Positions 27,233-35,671 of a DNA stretch of 64,000 bases are shown one piece after another. Under the pieces are notes generated by a model. It ran no database searches, had not been told where the DNA came from, and saw only the letters and a program-made list of their open reading frames with translations. The DNA comes from Pseudoxanthomonas yeongjuensis (GTDB lineage Bacteria > Pseudomonadota > Gammaproteobacteria > Xanthomonadales > Xanthomonadaceae): contig NZ_PDWT01000011.1 in NCBI RefSeq assembly GCF_010093345.1, forward strand, positions 1-64,000. Direction: 5' to 3'. Position numbers and translations under genes: made by a program. Position 1 is the stretch's first letter; the number at the start of each line of letters is the position of its first letter.

Positions 27233-27261
27233 GGAATCCGGGCGGCTTGCGCCCGGATTCC
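27233..27261 (-). terminator. Hairpin between ahpC and ahpF
   Basis: Perfect 11-bp inverted repeat (GGAATCCGGGC / GCCCGGATTCC) with a 7-base loop, 23 bp after the ahpC stop. A second small hairpin (GCATC/GATGC) is at 27210-27225. No T-run follows on the minus strand, so it is more likely a partial attenuator or 3'-end stabiliser that leaves AhpC in excess of AhpF. Confidence 0.55.
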
Positions 27262-27283
27262 AGGTCCAGCGATGAAGCGCTGC

Positions 27284-27847
27284 TTAGATCTTGCCGACCA
27301 GGTCCAGCGACGGGGCCAGGGTCTTTTCGCCTTCCTTCCACTTGGCCGGGCAGACTTCGCCCGGATGCGCGGCGACGTACTGGGCGGCCTTGAGCTTGCG
27401 CAGGGTCTCGCTGACGTCGCGGGCTATCGCGTTGTCGTGGATTTCCAGGGTCTTGATCACGCCATCGGGATTGATGATGAAGGTGCCGCGCAGGGCCAGG
27501 CCTTCCTCGTCGATATGCACGTCGAACGCCCTGGTCAGCTGGTGGGTCGGGTCGCCGACCAGCGGGAACTTGGCCTGGCCCACGGCCGGCGAGGTTTCGT
27601 GCCAGACCTTGTGCGAGAAGTGGGTATCGGTGGTGACGACGTAGACTTCGGCGCCGGCCTTCTGGAACTCGGCGTAATGCTTGGCGGCGTCTTCCACTTC
27701 GGTGGGGCAATTGAAGGTGAAGGCGGCCGGCATGAAGATCACCACCGACCATTTGCCCTTCAGGTCCGCATCGGAAACCTGGACGAACTTGCCATTGTGG
27801 AAGGCATTGGCGGTGAAGGGTTTTACCTGGGTGTTGATCAGGGACAT
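27284..27847 (-). CDS. ahpC: Alkyl hydroperoxide reductase subunit C (2-Cys peroxiredoxin)
   Basis: Reduces hydrogen peroxide and organic peroxides. The 187-aa protein has the peroxidatic C47 in 'AAFTFNCPTEVED' and the resolving C166 in 'HPGEVCPAKWKEG', the AhpC1-type arrangement. The residue before the Cys is Asn where Val is usual in E. coli. ATG 27847 is preceded by GAGGA. An OxyR-type site lies about 80-115 bp upstream, and ahpF and oxyR follow. Confidence 0.97.
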   Translation of the reverse strand: MSLINTQVKPFTANAFHNGKFVQVSDADLKGKWSVVIFMPAAFTFNCPTEVEDAAKHYAEFQKAGAEVYVVTTDTHFSHKVWHETSPAVGQAKFPLVGDPTHQLTRAFDVHIDEEGLALRGTFIINPDGVIKTLEIHDNAIARDVSETLRKLKAAQYVAAHPGEVCPAKWKEGEKTLAPSLDLVGKI

Positions 27848-27923
27848 TGCATTTCCTCGGTTGGTTGAAAGAGGGGGATTGATAGGGCAGCTGAATGGTA
27901 GCTCCGACCGATCGATATCTCTA

Positions 27924-27960
27924 ATCGATTGATGGCATTGTATCAATAGTCAATGACTAT
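27924..27960 (-). promoter_or_regulatory. Putative OxyR operator upstream of ahpC
   Basis: A perfect ATAG-N7-CTAT element (27946-27960, core palindrome AATAGTCAATGACTATT) lies 22 bp from a weaker one (27924-27938, ATCG-N7-GCAT). This spacing is that of the consensus tandem OxyR site. A TTGATA/TAGAGA pair with 17-bp spacing on the minus strand overlaps it and could be the ahpC promoter. Prediction from sequence only. Confidence 0.6.
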
Positions 27961-28081
27961 TGAATGACTGGGCGACCGGCAAGGGCTGCGCCGGGTGCGG
28001 GCGAGACCGTTATTTCTCCCCGGAGCGGCCGTTGGCGGGCAAATACAGGGAAATCCCGGGTCAGGCGGGGCAACCGCTACG

Positions 28082-28930
28082 ATGTGGCCGATGGAAACCA
28101 GTCCCAAGACCCGCCTGGATGCAGTGCTGCGCGACGCCTGCGAACGCGTGGACGCCGCCGATGCCAAGGCGTTGCTGGCGCATGCGCTGGGAAAATCGCC
28201 CGCCTGGCTGATCGCGCATGCCGATGAAGCGCTGGACGACGATGCGCTTGGCCGTTTCGACGTGCTGCTGCGATCGCGTATCGACGGCCAGCCGGTGGCC
28301 TATCTTGTCGGTCGACGCGGTTTCTGGACGCTGGATCTGGCGGTCACCCCCGATACGCTGATTCCGCGGCCTGAAACGGAACTGCTGGTCGAGCTGGCGC
28401 TGTCGCGGATCCCGCAAGGCGCGGCGGCATCGCGCATCGCCGACCTGGGCACGGGCAGCGGCGCGATCGCGCTGGCCATCGCCGTCGAGCGTCCGCGATG
28501 CAGCGTCGTCGCCACCGACGCCAGCGAAGCGGCGCTGCGGGTCGCGCAAGGCAATGCGCGCGACAACGCGGTAGCCAACGTGCAATTCCGCCATGGAAGC
28601 TGGTTTGCGCCCTTGGCCGGCGAGCGCTTCGATCTGATCGCCAGCAATCCACCGTATATCGCCAATGGCGATGCGCATCTTGCCGAAGGCGACCTGCGGT
28701 TCGAGCCTGCGGCCGCGCTGTCTTCAGGCAGCGACGGGCTGGACGACATCCGCGAAATAATTTCCGGCGCCGGAGGATTCCTCGCCGACCGCGGCTGGTT
28801 GCTGCTGGAGCATGGCCTGGACCAGGGCGTGGCGATCCGGGAATTGTTCGAAGCGGCGGGATTCGTGGAGATCGCCACCGAACAGGACCTGGAATCGAGA
28901 GACAGGGTGACGTTGGGGCGGAGACGCTGA
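28082..28930 (+). CDS. prmC: Peptide chain release factor N5-glutamine methyltransferase
   Basis: Methylates the GGQ glutamine of release factors. The protein (282 aa from ATG 28082) has an N-terminal helical domain, the SAM loop 'IADLGTGSGAIALAIA' and the catalytic 'NPPY' in 'DLIASNPPYIA', typical of HemK/PrmC. ATG 28091 (METSPKT) is an equally plausible start; neither has a strong ribosome site. In many bacteria prmC is next to prfA; here prfA is 28 kb away at 56374. It is divergent from ahpC. Confidence 0.92.
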   Translation: MWPMETSPKTRLDAVLRDACERVDAADAKALLAHALGKSPAWLIAHADEALDDDALGRFDVLLRSRIDGQPVAYLVGRRGFWTLDLAVTPDTLIPRPETELLVELALSRIPQGAAASRIADLGTGSGAIALAIAVERPRCSVVATDASEAALRVAQGNARDNAVANVQFRHGSWFAPLAGERFDLIASNPPYIANGDAHLAEGDLRFEPAAALSSGSDGLDDIREIISGAGGFLADRGWLLLEHGLDQGVAIRELFEAAGFVEIATEQDLESRDRVTLGRRR

Positions 28931-28953
28931 CCGGCCACGGGAAGTCCCGTACT

Positions 28954-29046
28954 CGTCATCCCGGCGAAAGCTGGGGCCCATCTTGATTTTGATCAGCCAC
29001 GAATCAGGCGAAAATCAAAATGGATCCAGCTTTCGCCGGGATGACG
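28954..29046. repeat. Palindromic repeat, family D variant
   Basis: Left arm CGTCATCCCGGCGAAAGCTG GGGCCCATCTTGATTTTGAT; right arm is its near-reverse complement ending ATGACG at 29046, about 36 bp each with a few mismatches. It sits between prmC and pip. Confidence 0.85.
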
Positions 29047-29147
29047 GCAACAGAAGCAGTGGCGCACCACTCCTGCATGCCTCCGCAAACAACGAGGCAA
29101 CAAGTCACTGCGTTAAACTTCCCGTCCCCAGATCGCAGGCAGCACCC

Positions 29148-30092
29148 ATGCGCCAGCTCTACCCGCAAATCGAACCCTACGACACCGGCGCGCTCAAGGT
29201 CGATGACCGCCATACGCTGTATTACGAACAATGCGGCAATCCGGACGGAAAACCCGTCGTCCTGCTGCACGGCGGTCCGGGCGGCGGCTGCAACCCGAAA
29301 ATGCGTTGTTTCCACGATCCGGCCAAGTACCGCATCGTGCTGTTCGACCAGCGCGGGTCCGGCCGCTCCACGCCGCATGCGGACCTGGTCGACAACACCA
29401 CCTGGCACCTGGTCGCGGACATCGAGCAGTTGCGCGAAAAGCTCGGAATCGACAAGTGGCAGGTATTCGGCGGCAGCTGGGGTTCCACCCTGGCGCTTGC
29501 CTACGCCGAGAAACATCCGCGGCGAGTGACCGAACTGGTGTTGCGCGGCATCTTCATGCTGCGTCGCTGGGAACTGGAATGGTTCTATCAGGAAGGCTGT
29601 TCACGCCTGTTCCCGGACGCGTGGGAACACTTTCTCGCGCCGATCCCGATGGTCGAGCGCCATGACCTGATTTCCTCCTTCCATCGCCGCCTGACCAGCG
29701 AGGATGAAGCCACGCGTCTGGCCGCCGCGCGCGCCTGGAGCGTATGGGAAGGCGCGACCAGCTTCCTGCGCGTGGACCACGATTTCGTCAGCGGCCATGA
29801 GGACGCCGCGTTCGCGCTGGCCTTCGCCCGGATCGAGAACCACTACTTCGTCAACGGCGGTTTCTTCGAAGTGGAGGACCAGCTGCTGCGCGACGCGCAC
29901 AAGATCGCCGACATCCCGGGCGTGATCGTGCACGGACGCTACGACGTGGTCTGCCCGATGGCCAACGCCTGGGACCTGCACAAGGCCTGGCCGAAGGCGG
30001 AACTGCATATCTCGCCGGTATCCGGACACTCGGCGTTCGAGCCCGAACACGTGGACGCGCTGGTGACCGCGACGGACCGCTTCGCCCCGTAG
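29148..30092 (+). CDS. pip: Proline iminopeptidase
   Basis: Alpha/beta-hydrolase releasing N-terminal proline from peptides (S33 family). The 314-aa protein has the oxyanion loop 'LLHGGPGGGCNP', the nucleophile S110 in 'GGSWGSTLALAY', Asp in 'HGRYDVVCP' and His in 'SGHSAFEP'. ATG 29148 starts the conserved MRQLYPQIEPY. The stop TAG (30090-30092) is part of the GTAG end of a family-A repeat. Confidence 0.96.
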   Translation: MRQLYPQIEPYDTGALKVDDRHTLYYEQCGNPDGKPVVLLHGGPGGGCNPKMRCFHDPAKYRIVLFDQRGSGRSTPHADLVDNTTWHLVADIEQLREKLGIDKWQVFGGSWGSTLALAYAEKHPRRVTELVLRGIFMLRRWELEWFYQEGCSRLFPDAWEHFLAPIPMVERHDLISSFHRRLTSEDEATRLAAARAWSVWEGATSFLRVDHDFVSGHEDAAFALAFARIENHYFVNGGFFEVEDQLLRDAHKIADIPGVIVHGRYDVVCPMANAWDLHKAWPKAELHISPVSGHSAFEPEHVDALVTATDRFAP

Positions 30093-30169
30093 GAGCGTGC
30101 CTTGCCGGCGATGCGCTTGGCTCTTGTGCGATCCGGCCGGAAGGCATCGCGCCCAAGGGACGCTCCTAC
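30089..30169. repeat. GTAG palindrome, family A, overlapping pip stop
   Basis: GTAGGAGCGTGCCTTGCCGG CGATGC (left) against GCATCGCGCCCAAGGGACGC TCCTAC (right, 30144-30169); imperfect pairing because the two arms belong to different subtypes. Bases 2-4 are the pip stop codon. Confidence 0.82.
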
Positions 30170-30184
30170 AACCATCCGCCTCCC

Positions 30185-30210
30185 GTAGGAGCGGGCCTTG
30201 CCCGCGATGC
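30185..30210. repeat. Family A GTAG repeat, single arm
   Basis: GTAGGAGCGGGCCTTGCCCG CGATGC, identical to the left arm at 16720, without a facing right arm. It follows the previous palindrome by 15 bp, making a cluster at the pip 3' end. Confidence 0.8.
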
Positions 30211-30258
30211 TCTCGCGTCGGGCCCGGATCGCGCTCGAATCATTGCAACAGAAGCATT

Positions 30259-31050
30259 TCAGCCGCGGATCAGCTCCGGCAACAATGCGGGCAGAATCCG
30301 GGCCAACCGCTGTGCCCATTCTTCCTGCCCCGGCGCATCGGCGATCAGGTCCTGGCGAATTTCCAGCTCCACGTGCAGCAGTCCGCGTCGTTCCCCATGT
30401 ACCGGGATGGCGAAATCGGTGGCGTCGCTGACCGCATAAGGCTCGTTGTCGCCGACCACCAGTCCGGGTTCCGCACGCAATGCGGCCAGCAAGGCGTGGG
30501 CCAGGCGGGTGTCGCGGTGGTACAGGATGCCCGCATGCCAGGGCCGCGCGAATCCCGCGAACGTCGGGGTGAAGCTGTGCAGCGAAACCAGCACCGGCGC
30601 GACCGCTTGCCCATTGCGATGATCCAGCTCACGGGTAATACGCGCGTGATAAGGGGCGAAGATCTCCAGCGCGCGCGCGGTCCTCGCCTCGTCGTCCAGT
30701 CCTTCGTTGCCCGGTATCCGGGTGCCGTCACTGACGGCGACGATCGAACCCGGCGCCTGCAGCGGCCGGTTGCAGTCGATCACCAGCCGCGAATAAGTTT
30801 GCATGATGGCGAAAGCATCGAGTTTTTCCGACAGCTTCTCGGCCACGCCGGCAATTCCGATGTCCCAGCCGATATGGCGATCCAGCTCGATTTGCGGCAA
30901 ATCCAGGCCGCCGAGGCGCGCGGGAATCTTCTGCCCGGCGTGGTCGGCTATAAGCACGAAAGGCGAGCCGCCATGCGCGCGGTGCACGGTGTAGGGCGCT
31001 GGGTCGTCCGGGCCCAGCAACACAGCCGCCTCAGCCACGCGGAGTGCCAT
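30259..31050 (-). CDS. N-formylglutamate amidohydrolase family protein
   Basis: A 263-aa hydrolase of the FGase family. Recognisable parts are 'FVLIADHAGQKIP' near residue 35, 'DIGIAGVAEKLSEKLDA', 'YSRLVIDCNRP' and 'VSLHSFTP' with probable metal or catalytic His/Asp. Classical FGases act in histidine degradation (HutG), but no hut genes are nearby, so the substrate may differ. The start overlaps the NUDIX gene by 20 bp, implying a shared transcript. Confidence 0.85.
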   Translation of the reverse strand: MALRVAEAAVLLGPDDPAPYTVHRAHGGSPFVLIADHAGQKIPARLGGLDLPQIELDRHIGWDIGIAGVAEKLSEKLDAFAIMQTYSRLVIDCNRPLQAPGSIVAVSDGTRIPGNEGLDDEARTARALEIFAPYHARITRELDHRNGQAVAPVLVSLHSFTPTFAGFARPWHAGILYHRDTRLAHALLAALRAEPGLVVGDNEPYAVSDATDFAIPVHGERRGLLHVELEIRQDLIADAPGQEEWAQRLARILPALLPELIRG

Positions 31051-31582
31051 CCAGGTGGTGGTCGATCATCCACAGCCCGGCCCAGAGCTTGGCGTCGAGT
31101 TCATAGCCTTCGCCCATCTTCCGCGCCAGCCAGGCCGCGGCCTCGAGCCGCGGAACCTCGTGCACGGTGATGTCCTCGTCGCCATCGCCGCCACCGGCGC
31201 CGACCCGGCGCAATCCGGTGGCACGGACGAAGGCGACCTTCTCGCTGGCCATGCCCGAGGAAGTAGGGCCGATCATCAGCACTTCCGCCCGGTCGGCGGT
31301 CCAGCCGGTCTCTTCCTCCAGCTCGCGGATCGCCGAGACTTCGATCGATTCGTCGGCATCGATATCGCCGACCAGTCCGGCCGGCATCTCGATGGTCGCG
31401 GCCTGCAGCGGCACGCGGAACTGTTCGACGAACAGCACCTTGTCCTCGGGCGTGACCGCGATGATGATCGCGGCCAGGCCGCTGGCATGGGTGCGTTCCA
31501 CGTATTCCCAGGTGCCGCGCTCGACCATGCGCAGATAGCGGCCCTCGTGGATGATCTTCGGTTCGGCGGTCTTGTTGTTCAT
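31031..31582 (-). CDS. NUDIX hydrolase, ADP-ribose pyrophosphatase-like
   Basis: A 183-aa protein with a complete Nudix box: G72-x5-E78-x7-R86-E-L-x-E90-E91-x-G93-W ('GDIDADESIEVSAIRELEEE' and on). The N-terminal strand pattern 'VLFVEQFRVPLQAATIEMPAG' is typical of ADP-sugar pyrophosphatases (NudF/NUDT5 type). The likely substrate is ADP-ribose; sequence does not exclude other NDP-sugars. Co-transcribed with the downstream amidohydrolase. Confidence 0.9.
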   Translation of the reverse strand: MNNKTAEPKIIHEGRYLRMVERGTWEYVERTHASGLAAIIIAVTPEDKVLFVEQFRVPLQAATIEMPAGLVGDIDADESIEVSAIRELEEETGWTADRAEVLMIGPTSSGMASEKVAFVRATGLRRVGAGGGDGDEDITVHEVPRLEAAAWLARKMGEGYELDAKLWAGLWMIDHHLDGTPRG

Positions 31583-31614
31583 GCGGACATGCTAATGGGG
31601 ATGGGTGACCTTTT

Positions 31615-31688
31615 GTAGGAGCGGGCCTTGCCCGCGATGCTTTTCTCACCGCGTCACGGAAAGCATCGCGGGCAAGGCCCGCTCCTAC
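31615..31688. repeat. GTAG palindrome, family A, overlapping exonuclease stop
   Basis: Perfect 26-bp arms at 31615-31640 and 31663-31688. The TAG stop of the minus-strand exonuclease gene (31685-31687) is part of the GTAG end of the right arm. Confidence 0.9.
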
Positions 31689-32617
31689 AGGGGGGTGTCG
31701 CCCAATCCCGCAGCCGCCTGCAATCGGCGCCGGGTCATCGGACCGAAGCGCAACGATCCGGACAAGGCCTCCAGCATCCCCGCGTCGACACCGGCGCGGA
31801 CGAAGTCCGGTTCCGCGCCATCGACCGGGGCATCCAGCGCGATCGTGGCCAGTTGCCGCCACAACAGCGCATGTTCGCGTTGTTCGCGCAGGCGCACGGC
31901 CATCTGCGCGGCGCCGCGCAGGCGCAGGAAGGCGACCTCGTCGATCCGCGTCAGCAACACATCCAGGCTGCCGAAATGCGCCAGCAGGATCGCCGCGGAC
32001 TTGGCGCCGATACCGGTCACTCCCGGGATGTTGTCGACCGCATCGCCGGTCAGGGCCAGGTAGTCGGCGATCTGGGTCGCTTCGACGCCATGCCGCGCCT
32101 TGACCCCGGCCATGCCCCAGCGCTGGCCACGGGCGAAGTCCCATTGTTCGTCCGCTTCCATCAGCAACTGCGACATGTCCTTGTCGGCAGACACGATCAC
32201 TCCGCGGAAACCGCGCGGGCGCGCGCTGTGCAGGGCGCTGCCGATCAGGTCGTCGGCTTCGTATTCGCCATGCGCCAGCACGTTCAACCCCAATGCCGCG
32301 CACAGCGCCTTGCAATGGGTGAACTGGCGCTTGAGTTCTTCCGGGGCCGGATCGCGATTGGCCTTGTAGGCGGGGTACAGCTTGTTGCGGAAGCAGCTGT
32401 CCAGGGCCTCGTCGAAGGCGATGGCGATGTGCTTTGGACGCTCCTGTTCCAGCAGTTCCAGCAGGAAGCGGGCGAAACCATGCACGGCGTTGGTGGGCCA
32501 GCCATCGGCATCGTGGAACTGGTCGGGCATCGAATGCCAGGCGCGGAACACGTACAGGCTGGCGTCCACCAGGTACAGCGGTGGACGCGACGCAGGGACG
32601 GCCGGCACTTCAGGCAT
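31685..32617 (-). CDS. 5'-3' exonuclease (flap endonuclease family, Xni/ExoIX-like)
   Basis: A 310-aa stand-alone 5'-nuclease domain like the N-terminal domain of DNA polymerase I. It has the metal-binding acidic set in 'YLVDASLYVFRAW', 'IAFDEALDSCFRN', 'GEYEADDLIGS', 'VSADKDMSQL' and 'LTGDAVDNIPGVTGIGAKSA' (helix-hairpin-helix). All expected acidic clusters seem present, unlike Xni proteins of E. coli that lack some. Role likely flap removal in repair or replication. The start overlaps the nitroreductase stop by 8 bp. Confidence 0.92.
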   Translation of the reverse strand: MPEVPAVPASRPPLYLVDASLYVFRAWHSMPDQFHDADGWPTNAVHGFARFLLELLEQERPKHIAIAFDEALDSCFRNKLYPAYKANRDPAPEELKRQFTHCKALCAALGLNVLAHGEYEADDLIGSALHSARPRGFRGVIVSADKDMSQLLMEADEQWDFARGQRWGMAGVKARHGVEATQIADYLALTGDAVDNIPGVTGIGAKSAAILLAHFGSLDVLLTRIDEVAFLRLRGAAQMAVRLREQREHALLWRQLATIALDAPVDGAEPDFVRAGVDAGMLEALSGSLRFGPMTRRRLQAAAGLGDTPL

Positions 32618-33212
32618 GCTTCGAAGGACCCGCCACGGAGGGATGCCAGTCGCTCAACAAGGCAACGGCATCGGGGCGGTCGCGTTCGGGCGCTTCCATT
32701 GCGGGAGTGCCGATGTGGATGAAACCGGCGATTTTCTCGTCCGCCCGCAGACCCAGGATCCCGCCGATCGTCGCGTCGTAGGCAGCCCATCCGGTCAGCC
32801 ACTGCGCGCCGAAACCAAGCGCCTGGGCCGCCTGCAGCAGGGCGAAGCAGACGCAGCCGGCCGAAAGCAGCTGTTCCTGTTCGGGCACCTTGTGCCGGGC
32901 ATCGAGCCGCGCGATCACGGCGACGATCAGCGGCGCATGCGAAAAACGCGCACGGTCCTTTTCCAGGGTGGCGGCGGACGCATGGGGATCGAGATCCAGC
33001 GCCCGCGAAACCAGTGCTTCACCCAACGCATGGCGTGCGTCGCCGTGGATGCGGAGGAAGCGGAACGGCACCAGCTTGCCGTGGTCGGGGACGCGCACCG
33101 CCGATTGCAACATGCGCAGCAGGGTGGCGTCGTCGGGGCCGGGTGGACCCAGTTGCCTGGAGGGGGTGGAGCGGCGGGTATCGAGGGATTGCAGAGGATC
33201 GTGGGTTGGCAT
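32610..33212 (-). CDS. Nitroreductase family protein (YdjA-like)
   Basis: A 200-aa FMN-binding nitroreductase. N-terminal 'LDTRRSTPSRQLGPPGPDD' holds the FMN phosphate-binding Arg/Ser pattern, 'RVPDHGKLVPFRFLRI' the flavin contact, and 'LGFGAQWLTGWAAYD' the C-terminal dimer region. It matches the compact YdjA subgroup. Physiological substrate unknown. It overlaps the downstream exonuclease gene by 8 bp. Confidence 0.9.
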   Translation of the reverse strand: MPTHDPLQSLDTRRSTPSRQLGPPGPDDATLLRMLQSAVRVPDHGKLVPFRFLRIHGDARHALGEALVSRALDLDPHASAATLEKDRARFSHAPLIVAVIARLDARHKVPEQEQLLSAGCVCFALLQAAQALGFGAQWLTGWAAYDATIGGILGLRADEKIAGFIHIGTPAMEAPERDRPDAVALLSDWHPSVAGPSKHA

Positions 33213-33376
33213 ACGGGAATTCTAGCCTGCCGCGGCTGTTACGCGGCATCGAACTGCCTAATGGGTCACGGTGCCGGAGAACCCGATTCACTAAGCTGTC
33301 TAGGCGAAACCAGAGGCCGCGTTTTCCTTATCTGCCTTATCCGCTTTTTCGCCTGCCAGGGCGGGGAACCTTGCGC

Positions 33377-35671
33377 ATGTCCAGCTTCGATCACATCGCC
33401 GAACGTCCGGGGCGCGACCTGCGGCTGCTGGCCCAGGCCAGGCAAGCCGTGGTCCCGCCGTTGGTGGACACCTTCGCCATGGCTCTCGGCCGCTTCGACG
33501 ACGCGCTGTTCGACCGCGCCGAACGTGCCGGCAATGCGCAGCTGGCCTTCCTGGATGCGATGCGCGAGTTGCGCCGCCGCCGCGAGGAAATCATCGCCCG
33601 CTTCCGCGCCCATCTGGAAAAGGCCTGGCACTCGCTCGAGGCGGGCGAACCGATGTCGATGGAAAGCGCGCTGATCGATGCCGGTTCCGCGTTGAGCCTG
33701 GTTTCCGACCAGGAACTGGAATCGCGCCTGGCCGCGCGCAACCTGGCCAGCGTGATCATGCGCGATTGCAAGCCGGTGCTGCAGCGCCTGGATCGCCGTC
33801 TGGGCTGGATCGCCGGCAACCTGGTGCTGGACAACGATCACAATCCCATCGGCCCCGAGCATATCGGCGTGGCGATTCATGATGCCTTCGCCACCTGCGA
33901 ACTTTCCCTGGAAGTACGGCTGGTGGTCATCAAACTGTGCGAACGCGACCTGGTGCCGGGCATAAGCCGTCTCTACGAGGCGCTCGACCAGCGCCTGGTG
34001 CAGTCGGGGGTGTTGCCGGAAATGCCGGCGGCGCGCACGCCCGCACGCGCGGCCACGCGCGCGCCGGAACACCAGGGTCCGCATGCGGACATGGCTGAAG
34101 ACGATGAAGCCAGCGCCCCCGCCTGGGCCGCGCGCTTCACCCATCGCATGGCTGGGATGAAGGGCGGCATGCAGGCCTCGATGGGCCAGGGCGGCTTCAA
34201 TGATGGTCTCCCGGGTTATGCCGGCGGCGCGCAAGGCGTGCTGCTGGAAGCGCTGCACCACCTGTTGCAGGAGTCGCGCGGCAACCGTGAGACGACCGTG
34301 CCACAGCATTCTTCCTCCAGCGTGGAAAACCGCCAGCTGTCGCAACGCGAGATGCTGTCGGTGCTGTCGTTGCTGCAGAGCACGCCCAGCGCCGCCCTCA
34401 GCGCGGCCATCGGCGACACCGGCGAATCGCTGGCCCAGCGCCTGAAGAGCGAAGTGCTCAGCGGCGCCAACCGGCTCGGCGTGGACCCTTCGACCGCGCG
34501 CCTGGCGCCGGTGGACGAGGACGCCATCGATCTGGTCGGCATGCTGTTCGACGTGATGCTGGACGAGCGCGACCTGGAAGGCCGCCCGCGCGAACTGATC
34601 GGCCGACTGGTGGTGCCCTTCGTCAAGGTCGCGTTGCTGGATCGGCGCATGTTCGTACAGAAGACCCATCCGGCGCGGCGCCTGCTCAACGTGCTGGCCG
34701 AGGCCTGTGAGGGCAACAGCGGCGAGAGCGCGGCCGAACGCACGCTGATGGCCAAGGTCGAGGAAGTGGTCGACCGCCTGACCGCCGAATTCAACGAGAA
34801 CCTCGCCGTGTTCCTCACCCTGGAAGAGGAATTCCGCGATTTCCTCAACCAGCACAAGCGCCGCATCGAGATCGCCGAACGCCGCGCCGCCGAAATACAG
34901 AGCGGGCAGGAGCGTCTGGAAACCGCGCGCGTGCGCATGGCCCTGGAACTGTCCGCGCGCCTCGATGGCCGCCATGTGCCGCAGGCGATCGACGACTTCA
35001 TGCGCCAGCCGTGGGCCCATCACGTCACCATGACCGTGCTGCGCGAAGGCGAGGACGGCGAAGGCCTGCGCGATGCGCTGCTCCTGGCCGACGGCGTGAT
35101 GGAGGAGCTTGCCGAAGCCCAGCGCCAGATCATCGGCAAACCATGGTTGCAGACCTGGCGGCCGTCGCTGCAGAAGGTGTTCGCCAGCGTCGGCATGAAT
35201 GCGGATGCGGCCAGTTCCGCGGTCGATGCCTTGCACGACACCTTGCAGGCCGTGGCCGCTTCGCGCCCCGACCTGGAGAAATCCCTGCCGGAATTGCCGC
35301 AGGTGGTCCTGCCCAGGGCCAGCGAGGAGGAGTCCACCCCGATCCAGCTGGTTGGCGGCACCGACACCCTGGATTTCGACAGCACCGATGCCGACCATTT
35401 CCGTGGATTGCCGATCGGCACCTGGCTGGATTTCATCGACAAGGACAACAAGGTCCAGGCCGGCAAGCTGTCCTGGGTCAGCCCGATCTCGTCGCGATTG
35501 CTGTTCGTCAACCGCCGCGGTGTGCGCTTCTGCGTGGCCTCGCCCGAAGAGCTCGCCGTCATGGTGCGCATGGGCCGCTTGCGCACGCACCAGGATGAAG
35601 ACGCTTTCGACAGCGCGATGCAGGGCGTGATCGAGCGCCTGGACCCGGAAAAGAGCGCCGTCGGCGCCTGA
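33377..35671 (+). CDS. DUF1631 family protein
   Basis: A 764-aa soluble, mostly helical protein of the DUF1631 family, common in gammaproteobacteria and of unknown function. Parts seen: an N-terminal helical region, an acidic linker with many Ala/Pro (about 215-245), a Gly/Met-rich stretch ('RMAGMKGGMQASMGQGGFND'), a long coiled-coil-like helix near 470-540 ('LEEEFRDFLNQHKRRIEIAE'), and a C-terminal beta-rich module ('LPIGTWLDFIDKDNKVQAGK...RLLFVNRRGVRFCVA') resembling PilZ-like barrels. ATG 33377 is the likely start; upstream frame is not conserved in style. Confidence 0.85.
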   Translation: MSSFDHIAERPGRDLRLLAQARQAVVPPLVDTFAMALGRFDDALFDRAERAGNAQLAFLDAMRELRRRREEIIARFRAHLEKAWHSLEAGEPMSMESALIDAGSALSLVSDQELESRLAARNLASVIMRDCKPVLQRLDRRLGWIAGNLVLDNDHNPIGPEHIGVAIHDAFATCELSLEVRLVVIKLCERDLVPGISRLYEALDQRLVQSGVLPEMPAARTPARAATRAPEHQGPHADMAEDDEASAPAWAARFTHRMAGMKGGMQASMGQGGFNDGLPGYAGGAQGVLLEALHHLLQESRGNRETTVPQHSSSSVENRQLSQREMLSVLSLLQSTPSAALSAAIGDTGESLAQRLKSEVLSGANRLGVDPSTARLAPVDEDAIDLVGMLFDVMLDERDLEGRPRELIGRLVVPFVKVALLDRRMFVQKTHPARRLLNVLAEACEGNSGESAAERTLMAKVEEVVDRLTAEFNENLAVFLTLEEEFRDFLNQHKRRIEIAERRAAEIQSGQERLETARVRMALELSARLDGRHVPQAIDDFMRQPWAHHVTMTVLREGEDGEGLRDALLLADGVMEELAEAQRQIIGKPWLQTWRPSLQKVFASVGMNADAASSAVDALHDTLQAVAASRPDLEKSLPELPQVVLPRASEEESTPIQLVGGTDTLDFDSTDADHFRGLPIGTWLDFIDKDNKVQAGKLSWVSPISSRLLFVNRRGVRFCVASPEELAVMVRMGRLRTHQDEDAFDSAMQGVIERLDPEKSAVGA

